Below are positions 24,121-33,554 of a DNA stretch of 64,000 nt, in pieces. Below the pieces are notes generated by a model. That model was not told the DNA's origin and did no database searches. It saw nothing but the letters and a program-made list of their open reading frames with translations. The stretch is from Dechloromonas denitrificans (GTDB lineage Bacteria > Pseudomonadota > Gammaproteobacteria > Burkholderiales > Rhodocyclaceae): NCBI RefSeq assembly GCF_020510685.1, contig NZ_CP075185.1:4295001-4359000 (forward strand). Reading direction: 5' to 3'. Each line of letters begins with the position of its first letter. The first letter of the stretch is position 1. A program made the position numbers and the translations under genes.

Positions 24121-24987
24121 ATGACCCTGTCCACCGTGCGCCGCCTGGCGCTCAAGGGGGCGCTGGCCTGCGCCTTTGCCGCAACCTCGGCCGGCGCGGC
24201 CGACGCCGTCCTGCGCGTTTCGGCCATCCCCGATGAGGCGCCGACCGAACTGCAACGCAAGTTCGCGCCGCTCGGCAAATATCTCGAAGCGCAGACCGGC
24301 ATGAAAGTCGTGTTCACCCCGGTTTCCGACTACGCCGCCGTCGTCGAATCGCTGGCCACCAAGAAGATCGATCTCGCCTGGCTCGGCGGCTTCACCTTCG
24401 TGCAGGCCAGGATCCGCACCAACGGCACGGCCATCCCTATCGTCCAGCGCGAGGAAGATGCAAAATTCACTTCCAAGTTCATCACCGCCGATCCGGCGAT
24501 CAAGACACTCGCCGACCTGAAAGGCAAGACCTTCGCCTTCGGCGCCCCGTCCTCGACCTCGGGCAGCCTGATGCCGCGCTTCTTCCTGCTGCAGGCCGGC
24601 CTGAATCCGGAAAAGGACTTCAAGAACGTCGCCTTCTCCGGCGCCCATGACGCCACCGTCGCCTTCGTCGCGGCCGGCAAGGCCGAAGCCGGTGTGTTGA
24701 ACGCCTCGGTCTGGGACAAGCTGGTCGAACAGAAGAAAGTCGATACCGACAAGGTCCGCGTCTTCGCCACCACGCCGCCCTATTTCGACTACAACTGGAC
24801 GGTGCGCGGCGATCTCGACCCGGCACTGATCAAGAAGCTGACCGACGCCTTCCTCAAGCTCGACCCGGCCAATCCGGAACACAAGGAAATCCTCGGCCTG
24901 CAACGCGCCGCGAAGTTCATCCCGACCCGCAAGGAAAACTACGACGGCATCGAAAAGGCAGCCCAGGCGGCCGGCCTGCTGAAGTGA
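24121..24987 (+). CDS. PhnD-like periplasmic binding protein, putative selenium-oxyanion importer
   Basis: The product is 288 residues. The signal peptide ([19 protein letters not shown]) is followed by a PhnD-family fold: [56 protein letters not shown], and [18 protein letters not shown]. PhnD relatives bind phosphonate, phosphite or other oxyanions. NCBI/TIGRFAM describe a PhnD-like branch annotated as putative selenate ABC-transporter binding proteins, found next to selenium genes. The neighbours here (selA, selB, selC, Sec-containing fdnG) and the absence of any C-P lyase gene support that branch. Specificity is inferred, not shown by a known residue code. Confidence 0.78.
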   Translation: MTLSTVRRLALKGALACAFAATSAGAADAVLRVSAIPDEAPTELQRKFAPLGKYLEAQTGMKVVFTPVSDYAAVVESLATKKIDLAWLGGFTFVQARIRTNGTAIPIVQREEDAKFTSKFITADPAIKTLADLKGKTFAFGAPSSTSGSLMPRFFLLQAGLNPEKDFKNVAFSGAHDATVAFVAAGKAEAGVLNASVWDKLVEQKKVDTDKVRVFATTPPYFDYNWTVRGDLDPALIKKLTDAFLKLDPANPEHKEILGLQRAAKFIPTRKENYDGIEKAAQAAGLLK

Positions 24988-25811
24988 GCCTGGCGCTCGA
25001 CGGCGTCGGGCTGACCCACGCCAACGGCTTCACGGCGCTGGCCGGAATTACGCTCAAGGCCGATCAGGGCGAACATATCGCCCTGATCGGCCCGTCCGGC
25101 GCCGGCAAGACTTCGCTGATTTCCGTACTCGGCACGGCGCTGGCGCCGACCACGGGCCAGGCGCGGGTGCTCGGTACGCGGCTCGAGGCCGGGGCGACCA
25201 CGCCGGGCAAGGCACTGCGCCGGCGCATCGGCACCGTCCATCAGGCACCGCCGATCCCGGCCCGGCAACGCGTCGTCACCGCCGTGCTGGCCGGCAAGCT
25301 CGGCCAATGGCCAGCCTGGAAAGCGCTGGCATCGCTGCTTTACCCGCTCGATGTGGCCGGTGCCCGGGCCGCGCTCGGTCGCGTCGATCTGGCCGACAAG
25401 CTGTTCGCCCGCTGCGACCAGCTGTCCGGCGGCCAGTTGCAGCGCGTCGGCATCGCCCGCGTGCTCTACCAGCAAGCCGATCTGATCCTGGCCGACGAGC
25501 CGGTTTCGGCGCTCGATCCGGCCCTCGCCCTGGCCACCATCCGCCTGCTGATAGCAGAAGCCACGGCGCGCGGCGCGACGCTGGTGGCCAGCCTGCATGC
25601 GGTCGACCTGGCCGTCGGCAACTTTTCGCGCATCGTCGGTATCAAGACCGGGGGAATCGCCTTCGACCTGCCGGCCGGCGAAGTGACGGTGCCCTTGCTG
25701 CACGAGCTGTACGCCAGCGAGGGCGAAGAACTGCCGGTCCAGGCGCACGAACCGCATTTCCTTTTGCAAACGACCGCCAGCGACGCGGCGAACCGGGCGG
25801 CATGCTGCTGA
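24984..25811 (+). CDS. PhnC-like ABC transporter ATP-binding protein
   Basis: The product is 275 residues from GTG 24984, which overlaps the binding-protein stop by 4 bp. Walker [10 protein letters not shown] (~36-44), signature [14 protein letters not shown], Walker [13 protein letters not shown] and the H-loop SLHAVDLA are complete. It energises import through the fused permease gene downstream. The C-terminal ~30 residues extend past the ABC fold and end ANRAACC; the two terminal cysteines are unusual for PhnC. Confidence 0.88.
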   Translation: MSLALDGVGLTHANGFTALAGITLKADQGEHIALIGPSGAGKTSLISVLGTALAPTTGQARVLGTRLEAGATTPGKALRRRIGTVHQAPPIPARQRVVTAVLAGKLGQWPAWKALASLLYPLDVAGARAALGRVDLADKLFARCDQLSGGQLQRVGIARVLYQQADLILADEPVSALDPALALATIRLLIAEATARGATLVASLHAVDLAVGNFSRIVGIKTGGIAFDLPAGEVTVPLLHELYASEGEELPVQAHEPHFLLQTTASDAANRAACC

Positions 25812-27358
25812 ATCGCGCTGACCGCGACCCGGCCGTCGGTAGTCGCCTGACCGGCGCCATCGTCGCGCTGCTCGTTCTCTGGCCGCTGTTCCACAGCGCC
25901 GAAGTCAAACCCGGCGCGCTGTTCGACCCCGCCAACCTGAAAGTCATCGGCCACTTCCTGGCCGGCTTCCTGCCGCCGGAGACCGGCGCCGAGTTCCTCG
26001 GCCATCTCGGCCGGGCGACGCTGGAAACGCTGGCCATCGCCACGGCCGGCATGGCGTTGGCCTGGGCCATCGCGGTCCCGCTGGCCTATCTGGCGAGCGC
26101 CGCCGGCCGCGAGCGGCCGACCCTGAACCCGCTGACCCGCGGTCTGCTGACCATCTTGCGCGGCATCCCGGAACTGGTCTGGGCGCTGCTTTTCGTCCGC
26201 GTCTTCGGCCTCGGCCCGGCGGCCGGCGTACTGGCCCTCGGCCTGACCTACGGCGGCATGCTGGCCAAGGTCTATGCCGAAATTCTCGAATCGGCTGATG
26301 CCGCACCGGCCCTGGCCCTCCGCCACAACGGCGCGAGCCGGCCGCTGGCCATCCTCTACGGCCTGCTTCCGCAGGCCTCAAAGGAACTCGCCTCATACAC
26401 CGTGTACCGCTGGGAATGCGCCATCCGGGCCTCGGTGGTGATGGGCTTCGTCGGCGCCGGCGGTCTCGGCCAGTTGATGGACCAGGCGATGAAGATGCTG
26501 AACGGCGGCGAAGCGGCCTCCATCCTGCTCACTTTCATGCTCCTGGTGTTCGCCGCCGACGGCATGTCCGGCTGGCTGCGCCGGGCCCTCGACACCTCGC
26601 CGGCCGCCCGGCCGTCGCCCTTCGGCTGGCGCAGCAGCGGCCTGCTGCTCGGGCTGATGGCGGCGATCATCGCCAGCTTCGGCCTGCTCGATATCGGCTT
26701 CGCCGCGTTGTTCACCGGGGAAGCGGCCGACAGCATCGGCGCCTTCGTCGGCGAATTCTTCCCGCCCGACCTGTCCGCCGGGTGGCTGACCAAGGTCGGG
26801 CGCGGCATCTGGGAAACCTTGGCCATCTCGGTGGTCGGCACACTGCTCGCGGCACTGGCCGGCCTGTTGCTGGCCCTGCCGAAATGGCGGGCGCCGTTCA
26901 GTTTCCTGCTCAATACGCTGCGCTCGGTGCCGGAACTGGTCTGGGCGACGATCACCGCGCTGGCTGTCGGCCTCGGCCCGTTCGCCGGCGCCCTGGCGCT
27001 GGCCCTGCACACCACCGGGGTGCTCGGCCGGCTCTATGCCGAAGCCCTCGCCAACGCCCCCGCCACCCCCGGCAACGCGCTCCGGCTGGCCGGCGCGCCG
27101 GGCGGCCTGGCTTTCCTCTACGGCACGCTGCCCGGCGCCGCGCCGCAATTGATCGCCTATACGCTGTACCGCTGGGAGATGAACATCCGCATGGCGGCCA
27201 TCCTCGGTTTTGTCGGAGCCGGCGGCCTCGGCCAACTGCTATATTTCGAGCTGTCGCTTTTTCACCATGCCCAGGCGTCGACCGTGATCATCGCCATGCT
27301 GGCATTGTCGATCGCCGTCGACCAGGCCAGCGCCTGGCTGCGCCAACGCATGCATTAA
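25802..27358 (+). CDS. fused double PhnE-like permease
   Basis: The product is 518 residues and contains two full permease units in one chain, where PhnE is usually ~260 residues. Each unit has the EAA-like loop and the signature YRWE(C/M)(A/N)IR followed by [11 protein letters not shown] (first near residues 198-223, second near 459-483). The first unit has [19 protein letters not shown], the second [19 protein letters not shown], so the units are internal repeats. It starts inside the end of the ATPase gene (10-bp overlap). The two halves would form the membrane pore of the importer. Confidence 0.85.
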   Translation: MLLNRADRDPAVGSRLTGAIVALLVLWPLFHSAEVKPGALFDPANLKVIGHFLAGFLPPETGAEFLGHLGRATLETLAIATAGMALAWAIAVPLAYLASAAGRERPTLNPLTRGLLTILRGIPELVWALLFVRVFGLGPAAGVLALGLTYGGMLAKVYAEILESADAAPALALRHNGASRPLAILYGLLPQASKELASYTVYRWECAIRASVVMGFVGAGGLGQLMDQAMKMLNGGEAASILLTFMLLVFAADGMSGWLRRALDTSPAARPSPFGWRSSGLLLGLMAAIIASFGLLDIGFAALFTGEAADSIGAFVGEFFPPDLSAGWLTKVGRGIWETLAISVVGTLLAALAGLLLALPKWRAPFSFLLNTLRSVPELVWATITALAVGLGPFAGALALALHTTGVLGRLYAEALANAPATPGNALRLAGAPGGLAFLYGTLPGAAPQLIAYTLYRWEMNIRMAAILGFVGAGGLGQLLYFELSLFHHAQASTVIIAMLALSIAVDQASAWLRQRMH

Positions 27359-27373
27359 CCCGGAGACCTTCCC

Positions 27374-27727
27374 ATGCAGAACATCCTGATCATCATCCAC
27401 GCCGCCCCGTATGGCAGCGAGCGCTGCCTGTCCGCCCTGCGCCTGGCTACCGCGCTGGCCGGCAACGACGCGAAGCCGGCCGTCCGTATTTTCCTGATGT
27501 CCGACGCCACGGTGCTCGGCCTACCCAATCAGATCGACGGCGCCGGCAACGGCCTGCAAGGCATGGTCGAGCAGCTGGTCGCCCAGGGCGTCGAGATCCG
27601 CCTCTGCCGGACCTGCGCCCTGGCCCGCGGCCTCGGCGAGCTGCCGCTGATTGCCGGCACCGCCATCGGCACGCTGGTCGAGCTGGCCGATGCGACGCTG
27701 GCGGCCGACAAGGTGATTACTTTCTAG
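27374..27727 (+). CDS. DsrE/DsrF-like (YchN-type) protein
   Basis: The product is 117 residues with the DsrE fold: NILIIIHAAPYGSERCLSAL at the start, VRIFLMSDATVLG as the second strand, and EIRLCRTCALARGL. Cysteines 18, 78 and 81 are candidates for persulfide or perselenide carriage (CRTC at 78-81). DsrE family proteins pass sulfur as cysteine persulfide. It is 15 bp after the permease gene, so it is the last gene of the importer operon, and a DsrE-type partner next to a probable selenium importer suggests it receives reduced selenium or sulfur. That role is inferred. Confidence 0.8.
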   Translation: MQNILIIIHAAPYGSERCLSALRLATALAGNDAKPAVRIFLMSDATVLGLPNQIDGAGNGLQGMVEQLVAQGVEIRLCRTCALARGLGELPLIAGTAIGTLVELADATLAADKVITF

Positions 27728-27737
27728 GCCACCAAGC

Positions 27738-27781
27738 GGGACATTTTGTCCGGCAAAACCCGGAGCGAGACAAAATGTCCC
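27738..27781. promoter_or_regulatory. dyad operator (probable enhancer-binding-protein site) upstream of fdnG
   Basis: GGGACATTTTGTC (27738-27750) and GACAAAATGTCCC (27769-27781) are a perfect 13-bp inverted repeat with 18 bp between. Each arm is itself a near-palindrome of the form GGACA-N3-TGTCC. The centre lies ~80 bp before the -24 element at 27839, the distance expected for an upstream activator site of a sigma-54 promoter. It could alternatively act as a hairpin terminator of the importer operon, but its AT-rich arms and two-fold symmetry favour protein binding. Confidence 0.65.
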
Positions 27782-27783
27782 AT

Positions 27784-27814
27784 GGCAATTGCCCTGCACC
27801 AGAGGGCGATTGCC
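27784..27814. other. imperfect inverted repeat next to the operator
   Basis: GGCAATTGCCCT (27784-27795) and AGGGCGATTGCC (27803-27814) pair at 11 of 12 positions around 7 nt. It may be a stem ending the importer-dsrE transcript (no U-tract) or part of the regulatory array. A TCAATGACTTA core (27821-27831) resembling an IHF site follows. Confidence 0.35.
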
Positions 27815-27838
27815 AATTGCTCAATGACTTACGCTCTG

Positions 27839-27854
27839 TGGCATGGTCGTTGCG
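27839..27854 (+). promoter_or_regulatory. sigma-54 (-24/-12) promoter of the formate dehydrogenase genes
   Basis: TGGCATGGTCGTTGCG matches the RpoN consensus TGGCACG-N4-TTGCW with exactly 10 bp between GG (27840-27841) and GC (27852-27853). It is 47 bp upstream of the fdnG ATG, with AGGAGG in between. Together with the dyad at 27738-27781 this predicts RpoN-dependent, activator-controlled transcription of fdnGHI. Confidence 0.7.
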
Positions 27855-27900
27855 GTATTCTTCCCTTGCGACATGGCGTCGCAATCAGGAGGAAAACACA

Positions 27901-30900
27901 ATGAACATGAATAGGCGGCAGTTCTTCAGGGTCTGCTCCGCCGGGCTAGGGGGGTCGTCCATCGCACTGATGGGATTCTCACCGACCGCAGCCCTCGCGG
28001 AAGTACGCACCTTCAAGCTCGCCCGCGCCATCGAAACGCGCAATACCTGCCCGTATTGCTCGGTGGCCTGCGGCGTCCTGATGTATTCGATTGGCGACAA
28101 GTCGAAAAACGTCCATCAGGAAATCATCCATATCGAAGGCGACCCGGACAATCCGGTCAATCGCGGCTCGCTCTGCCCGAAGGGCGCCGGCCTGCTCGAT
28201 TTCGTCCATAGCCCGAACCGCCTCAAGCACCCGGAAGTGCGCGAAGCCGGCAGCAATGAATGGAAGCGCATCTCCTGGGATGAAGCCTTTACCCGCATCG
28301 CGACCCTGATGAAGGAAGACCGCGACGCCAACTTCATCGCCAAGAATGCCGACGGCGTCACCGTCAATCGCTGGCTGAGCACCGGTTTTCTCGCCGCCTC
28401 GGCCTCCAGCAACGAATCCGGATACATCACCCACAAGGTCGTTCGATCGACCGGGATGATCGCCTTCGACAACCAGGCGCGTGTTTGACACGGTCCGACG
28501 GTAGCCAGTCTGGCTCCGACATTTGGCCGTGGCGCAATGACCAACCACTGGGTCGACATCAAGAACGCCGATGTCGTGCTGGTGATGGGTGGTAACGCCG
28601 CAGAAGCACACCCGGTAGGATTCAAGTGGGTTATTGAAGCGAAGAAGCAGAACAAGGCGAAACTCCTCGTCGTCGACCCGCGTTTCACGCGCTCGGCCTC
28701 GGTCGCCGATTTCTACGCGCCCATCCGTACCGGCACCGACATCGCCTTCCTCGGCGGCGTCATCAATTACCTGTTGACCAACGACAAGATTCATCACGAA
28801 TACGTCAAGGCCTACACCGACTTCACCTTCCTGGTGAATGGCGACTACGCCTTCGATAACGGCCTATTCTCCGGCTACAACGCCGAAAAGCGCAATTACG
28901 ACAAAGCCAGCTGGTCCTACCAGAAGGGCGAGGACGGCTACGTCAAGACCGATCCGACGCTGCAGGATCCGCGTTGCGTCTTTCAGCTGATGAAGCAGCA
29001 CTACAGCCGCTATACGCCGGAGATGGTGGAAAAGATCTGCGGCACGCCAAAGGACGCCTTCCTCAAGGTGGCCGAAATAATGGCCTCGACCGCCGGTGGC
29101 GAGCGGACCATGACCATCCTGTACGCGCTGGGCTGGACCCAGCACTCGCAGGGTTCGCAGATGATCCGCACCGGGGCCATGGTGCAGTTGCTGCTCGGCA
29201 ATATCGGCATGGCCGGCGGCGGCATGAACGCGCTACGCGGTCACTCGAACATCCAGGGCCTGACCGATCTTGGCCTGATGTCCAACTTGCTGCCGGGTTA
29301 CATGACCCTGCCCGGCGAGAAGGAAACGGACTATGCCGAGTACATCGCCAAGCGGGCACCCAAGCCGCTGCGTCCGAACCAGATGTCGTACTTGCAGAAC
29401 TACGAGAAGTTCCACGTCAGCCTGATGAAAGCCTGGTTCGGCGACGCCGCGACCAAGGAAAACAACTGGGGCTTCGACATGCTGCCCAAGCTGGACAAGA
29501 TACATGACGTGCTGATGGTGATGGACGACATGTACCAGGGCAAGATGACCGGCTACTTCTGCCAGGGCTTCAATCCGCTCGCCTCGTTCCCGAACAAGGC
29601 CAAGCTGGGTGTGGCGATGGCCAAGCTCAAGTACATGGTCATCATCGATCCGCTGGCCACCGAGACTTCCGAGTTCTGGAAGAATTACGGCGAGTACAAC
29701 GACGTCGATCCGAGCCAGATCCAGACCACGGTGTTCCGTCTGCCGTCGTCGTGCTTTGCCGAAGAAGATGGTTCATTGGTCAGCTCCAGTCGCCTGCTGC
29801 AATGGCACTGGAAGGGTGCCGAGCCACCCGGCGAAGCCAAGACCGACCCGGCGATCATGGCCGGCATCTTCATGAAGCTCAAGGCCATGTACAAGGAAAA
29901 GGGCGGCGCCTATCCGGATGCCATCCTCAACCTGACCTGGGGCTACAAGGATCCGCACGAGCCTTCAGCGGAAGAAGTCGCCAAGGAGTACAACGGCAAG
30001 GCGCTGGTCGACCTCTACGATCCGAAAGACCCGAGCAAGCTGCTGCGCAAGGCCGGCGAACAACTGGACAGTTTTGCCCAGTTGCGCGACGACGGCACGA
30101 CGACCAGCGGCTGCTGGATTTTCAGCGGGGCGTGGACGCAGGCCGGCAACAACATGGCGCGCCGTGACAACAGCGATCCGTGGGGCAATGGTCAGACCCT
30201 GAACTGGGCCTGGGCCTGGCCGGTCAATCGCCGCATCCTCTACAACCGGGCCTCGGCTGATCCGAGCGGCAAGCCGTTCAATCCGAAGAAAAAGCAGATC
30301 TGGTGGAACGGTACGGCGTGGACCGGTTCGGACATTCCCGACTTCAAAGGGGACTCCAATCCGGCCGATGGTATGGGACCGTTCATCATGAACCCGGAGG
30401 GCATCGCCCGCTTCTTCGCCGTCGACAAGATGGCCGAAGGGCCGTTCCCCGAGCATTACGAGCCGTTTGAAACGCCGATCGGCACCAACCCGATGAACAG
30501 CAACCCCAAGGCCATCAGCAATCCGGCCGCCCGGGTGTTCAAGGGTGATATGGAAGTGTTCGGCAATGCCAAGGACTTCCCGTATGCCGCGACGACCTAC
30601 CGCCTGACCGAGCATTTCCACTACTGGACCAAGCACTGCAAGATCAATGCGGTCCTGCAGCCGGAACAGTTCGTCGAAATCGGCGAGGAACTGGCCAAGG
30701 AAAAGGGCATCGCCAGTGGCGACAAGGTCAAGGTGCGCTCCAACCGGGGCTTCATCAAAGCCGTGGCGGTGGTCACCAAGCGGATCAAGGGGCTGGATGT
30801 GAACGGTCAGCGCGTGCATCACGTCGGCATTCCCATTCACTGGGGCTTCAAGGGCGTGGCGCGGATGGGCTTCCTGTCCAACACGCTGACGCCGTTCGTC

Positions 30901-30963
30901 GGTGATGCGAACTCGCAGACGCCGGAGTTCAAGTCCTTTCTCGTCAACATCGAGAAGATCTAA
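27901..30963 (+). CDS. fdnG: selenocysteine-containing formate dehydrogenase, major (catalytic) subunit, FdnG/FdhA type
   Basis: The product is 1020 residues if the in-frame TGA at 28486-28488 is read as selenocysteine 196, the position it has in E. coli FdnG. The context NQARV-Sec-HGPTVASLAPTF is the Sec active-site signature. A twin-arginine leader (NRRQFFRVCSAGLGG) exports the folded enzyme to the periplasm. A [4Fe-4S] cluster is bound by Cys50, 53, 57 and 92 (TCPYCSVAC, LCPKGAG), and bis-MGD domains follow to the C-terminal GDANSQTPEFKSFLVNIEK. It oxidises formate to CO2 and passes electrons to FdnH and FdnI. GGAGG lies 8 bases before the ATG. Automatic callers would split it in two. Confidence 0.97.
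28486..28517 (+). promoter_or_regulatory. bacterial SECIS element in fdnG
   Basis: The UGA at 28486-28488 is followed after 11 nt by the hairpin GG-U-AGCC-AGUCU-GGCUCC (28500-28517). It has a 6-bp stem, a single bulged U on the 5' side and a 5-nt AGUCU loop, the features SelB needs in E. coli fdhF/fdnG elements. It directs Sec insertion by the SelB and tRNA-Sec encoded downstream. Confidence 0.9.
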
Positions 30964-30975
30964 GGGAGAACTGTT

Positions 30976-31863
30976 ATGGCACTGCAATCGCTAGACATCA
31001 AACAGCGCTCCGCGACCACCACGCCGTCCACCCAGGCCCGGCAGACGGTCGAGATCGCCAAGTTGATCGACGTATCGACCTGCATCGGCTGCAAGGCCTG
31101 CCAGTCGGCGTGCATGGAATGGAACGACCTGCGGCCGGAAATCGGCCACAACGTCGGCGTACACGACAATCCGACCGATCTTGGGGCGGAATCGTGGACC
31201 GTCATGCGCTTCTCGGAAGTGGAACAGAACAACACGCTGGAATGGCTGATCCGCAAGGATGGCTGCATGCACTGTTCCGACCCGGGTTGCCTGAAGGCCT
31301 GCCCGTCACCCGGCGCGATCATTCAGTACAGCAACGGCATTGTCGATTTCCATCAGGAAAACTGCATCGGCTGCGGCTACTGCGTGACCGGTTGTCCGTT
31401 CAACGTCCCCCGGATTTCCGAGAAGGACAGCAAGGCCTACAAGTGCTCGCTGTGTTCCGACCGGATTGCGGTGAACCAGGCCCCGGCCTGCGCCAAGGCC
31501 TGCCCGACCGGAGCGATCCAGTTCGGCACCAAGGAGGATATGAAGGACTTCGCCGAGACGCGGATCGCCGACCTCAAGGAACGCGGTTTCGACAAGGCCG
31601 GCCTGTACGATCCGGAAGGCGTCGGCGGCACGCACGTCATGTACGTGCTGCACCATGCCGACCAGCCGGGGCTGTACGCCGGCCTGCCAACCAACCCGTC
31701 GATCAGCCCGCTGGTCGGCCTGTGGAAGGGCTTTGCCAAGCCGCTGGCGACGCTGGCCCTGGCCGGTGTCGCGCTGGGCAGCCTGTTCCATTACGTGACC
31801 AAGGGTCCGAACGAGGTCTCGAAAGAGATCGAGGACGAGATCGAAAAGGAGGATGCCCAATGA
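30976..31863 (+). CDS. fdnH: formate dehydrogenase iron-sulfur (beta) subunit
   Basis: The product is 295 residues. Four [4Fe-4S] motifs are present: [15 protein letters not shown] (~36-50), [30 protein letters not shown], and CSLC...[12 protein letters not shown]-terminal membrane anchor ([18 protein letters not shown]) fixes it on the periplasmic face, as in FdnH. It moves electrons from FdnG to the cytochrome b subunit. It starts 12 bp after fdnG and overlaps fdnI by ATGA, so the three genes are one operon. Confidence 0.96.
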   Translation: MALQSLDIKQRSATTTPSTQARQTVEIAKLIDVSTCIGCKACQSACMEWNDLRPEIGHNVGVHDNPTDLGAESWTVMRFSEVEQNNTLEWLIRKDGCMHCSDPGCLKACPSPGAIIQYSNGIVDFHQENCIGCGYCVTGCPFNVPRISEKDSKAYKCSLCSDRIAVNQAPACAKACPTGAIQFGTKEDMKDFAETRIADLKERGFDKAGLYDPEGVGGTHVMYVLHHADQPGLYAGLPTNPSISPLVGLWKGFAKPLATLALAGVALGSLFHYVTKGPNEVSKEIEDEIEKEDAQ

Positions 31864-32480
31864 TCCGCGATCCGAAAGACCTGAAACGTTACGAGGCCTC
31901 GGAACGGGCCAATCACTGGATCGTCGGCATCAGCTTCATCCTGCTCGCGCTCTCCGGTCTGGCCTTCTTCCATCCGGCCTTCTTCCCGCTCACCCAACTG
32001 TTCGGCGGCCCGGTCTGGGCCCGCATCATCCACCCCTACATCGGGGCGTTGATGGCGATCGCCTTCCTGATCATCTTTTTCCGCTTCAAGCATCTGAACA
32101 AGATGACGCCGGCGGACAAGGAATGGTTGGCGAAGGCGAAGCAGATGGTGGACGGCGACGACCACAACATGCCGGAACAGGGCAAGTACAACGGCGGCCA
32201 GAAGGTGATGTTCTGGGCCCTCGCCGTGTGCATGCTGCTGATGACGGTATCGGGCATTTTCATCTGGCGCGCCTGGTTCGGCTTCGACATCACGCTCGTC
32301 CGGATCGGCGCCGTGGTCCATGCCGCCTCGGCGGCGGTGATGATCGGCCTGATCATGGTGCACGTCTATGCCGCCATCTGGGTCAAGGGCACCATCCGCG
32401 CCATGTGGTACGGCACGGTGACCCGCGGCTGGGCCAAGCAGCATCATCGTGGCTGGTACCGTCAGGTGACCGGCAAGTAG
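31860..32480 (+). CDS. fdnI: formate dehydrogenase cytochrome b556 (gamma) subunit
   Basis: The product is 206 residues. Four transmembrane segments are visible: [58 protein letters not shown], and [20 protein letters not shown]. Histidines near the membrane (ANHWI, IIHPY, VVHAA, MVHVY) can ligate two b-type hemes. It completes the membrane complex that reduces quinone with electrons from formate. The start overlaps the fdnH stop (ATGA), and a terminator follows 22 bp after the stop. Confidence 0.95.
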   Translation: MIRDPKDLKRYEASERANHWIVGISFILLALSGLAFFHPAFFPLTQLFGGPVWARIIHPYIGALMAIAFLIIFFRFKHLNKMTPADKEWLAKAKQMVDGDDHNMPEQGKYNGGQKVMFWALAVCMLLMTVSGIFIWRAWFGFDITLVRIGAVVHAASAAVMIGLIMVHVYAAIWVKGTIRAMWYGTVTRGWAKQHHRGWYRQVTGK

Positions 32481-32502
32481 GTTTCAGTTGTACCTTGCGT
32501 TC

Positions 32503-32542
32503 GGGGGCTCTGCGGTTAATCTGCCGCATCCCCCATTTTTTT
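32503..32542 (+). terminator. rho-independent terminator after fdnI
   Basis: GGGGG-CTC-TGCGG pairs with CCGCA-T-CCCCC around a TTAATCTG loop and is followed by ATTTTTTT. It separates structural fdn genes from fdhE and the sel genes, which are probably expressed by read-through or from another promoter. Confidence 0.8.
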
Positions 32543-32602
32543 GCCGCAATGCAGTGTGGACCGCAATACCAATAACCAGCAACTAACGACCAGCGACCAA
32601 AA

Positions 32603-33514
32603 ATGCCGACCCAAGCAATCGATTTCCATCCGCCAGTCGACGAGGCTGCCCCCTATCTGCTGCCGGTTCCCGCGACGCTCTTCGCCGAGCGCGCCGAGCG
32701 TTTTGCGGCGCTGGCCGCCGGACACAGCCTGGGCGAATGGCTGGCCTTCCTCGGCCGGCTGAGCCGCGCCCAGCATGAAATCCTCAAGGGCCTGCCGGCC
32801 TTGCCGTTACCCGACGCCGCCAGCCTCGAACAAGCGCGCACCCATCGCATGCCGCCGCTCAATGCGTCCTCGCTGAGCCGCCCGGTAGCTTGGCGCTTCG
32901 CGCTGCAGCAACTGATCCTGCGCCTCGATAGCGATGCGCCGGAAGCCGCCAAAGGCGCGTTGAAGGTGCTGTTCACCATCTCCGATGGCGAGCTCGAGCG
33001 GCTGGCCGACATCGTGCTGGGCGGCGAACCCGATGCCGAGCAGGCGGCCCTGTTGCCTTTCATCGGCGCCGCGCTGCAAATCGTCTTCACCGGGCTGGCC
33101 AGCCAGCTCGACGCCCACCAGCTGCAGCCGCTCGACGCCCATGGCGTCTGCCCGTGCTGCGGCAGCCTGCCGGTCGCCAGCGTCGTCCGCCTGGGCGCCA
33201 CGATCAACAATCTGCGCTACCTGCACTGTTCGCTGTGCAACACCGAATGGAACGTCGCCCGCGCCACCTGCACGACCTGCGCGACCGACCAGGGCGTCGC
33301 CCTGCTTGAGCTCGAAGGCAGCAAGGGCGCCGTCCGCGCCGAAACCTGCGATGCCTGCAAGAGCTACCTGAAGATCGTCTATCAGGAAAAAGACCCGCAG
33401 GTCGATCCGGTCGCCGACGACCTCGCCACGCTGGCTCTCGACATGCTGGTTGACGAGGCCGGCTATGGCCGCAGCGGCCCCAATCTGTTGCTGGTCGGCG
33501 CGTATGGCAGCTAG
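32603..33514 (+). CDS. fdhE: formate dehydrogenase accessory protein FdhE
   Basis: The product is 303 residues. The central CxxC rubredoxin-like pairs are all present: CPCCGS, HCSLCNTEW, CTTCATD and CDACKSYLK, and the C-terminus LDMLVDEAGYGRSGPN is typical. FdhE is a cytoplasmic protein needed for assembly of respiratory (Tat-exported) formate dehydrogenases. No convincing ribosome site precedes the ATG (ACCAGCGACCAAAA), so expression may be low. Confidence 0.94.
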   Translation: MPTQAIDFHPPVDEAAPYLLPVPATLFAERAERFAALAAGHSLGEWLAFLGRLSRAQHEILKGLPALPLPDAASLEQARTHRMPPLNASSLSRPVAWRFALQQLILRLDSDAPEAAKGALKVLFTISDGELERLADIVLGGEPDAEQAALLPFIGAALQIVFTGLASQLDAHQLQPLDAHGVCPCCGSLPVASVVRLGATINNLRYLHCSLCNTEWNVARATCTTCATDQGVALLELEGSKGAVRAETCDACKSYLKIVYQEKDPQVDPVADDLATLALDMLVDEAGYGRSGPNLLLVGAYGS

Positions 33515-33554
33515 ATCATTTGATTAACCTTTCTGCCCGGTGCGGGTGAAAGCC

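Noticed and set aside
24121..27358. Phosphonate transporter phnDCE
   Set aside because: No phosphonate-catabolic gene is near and the permease is a double fusion; context favours selenium. Phosphite or phosphonate cannot be fully excluded from sequence alone.
27738..27781. Terminator hairpin of the importer operon
   Set aside because: Arms are AT-centred, separated by 18 bp and each is itself a palindrome, and a -24/-12 promoter follows; an operator is the better reading.
27901..30963. fdnG read as two genes or as a frameshifted pseudogene
   Set aside because: The interruption is one TGA in the same frame, at the known Sec position, with a SECIS and the full Sec machinery nearby.
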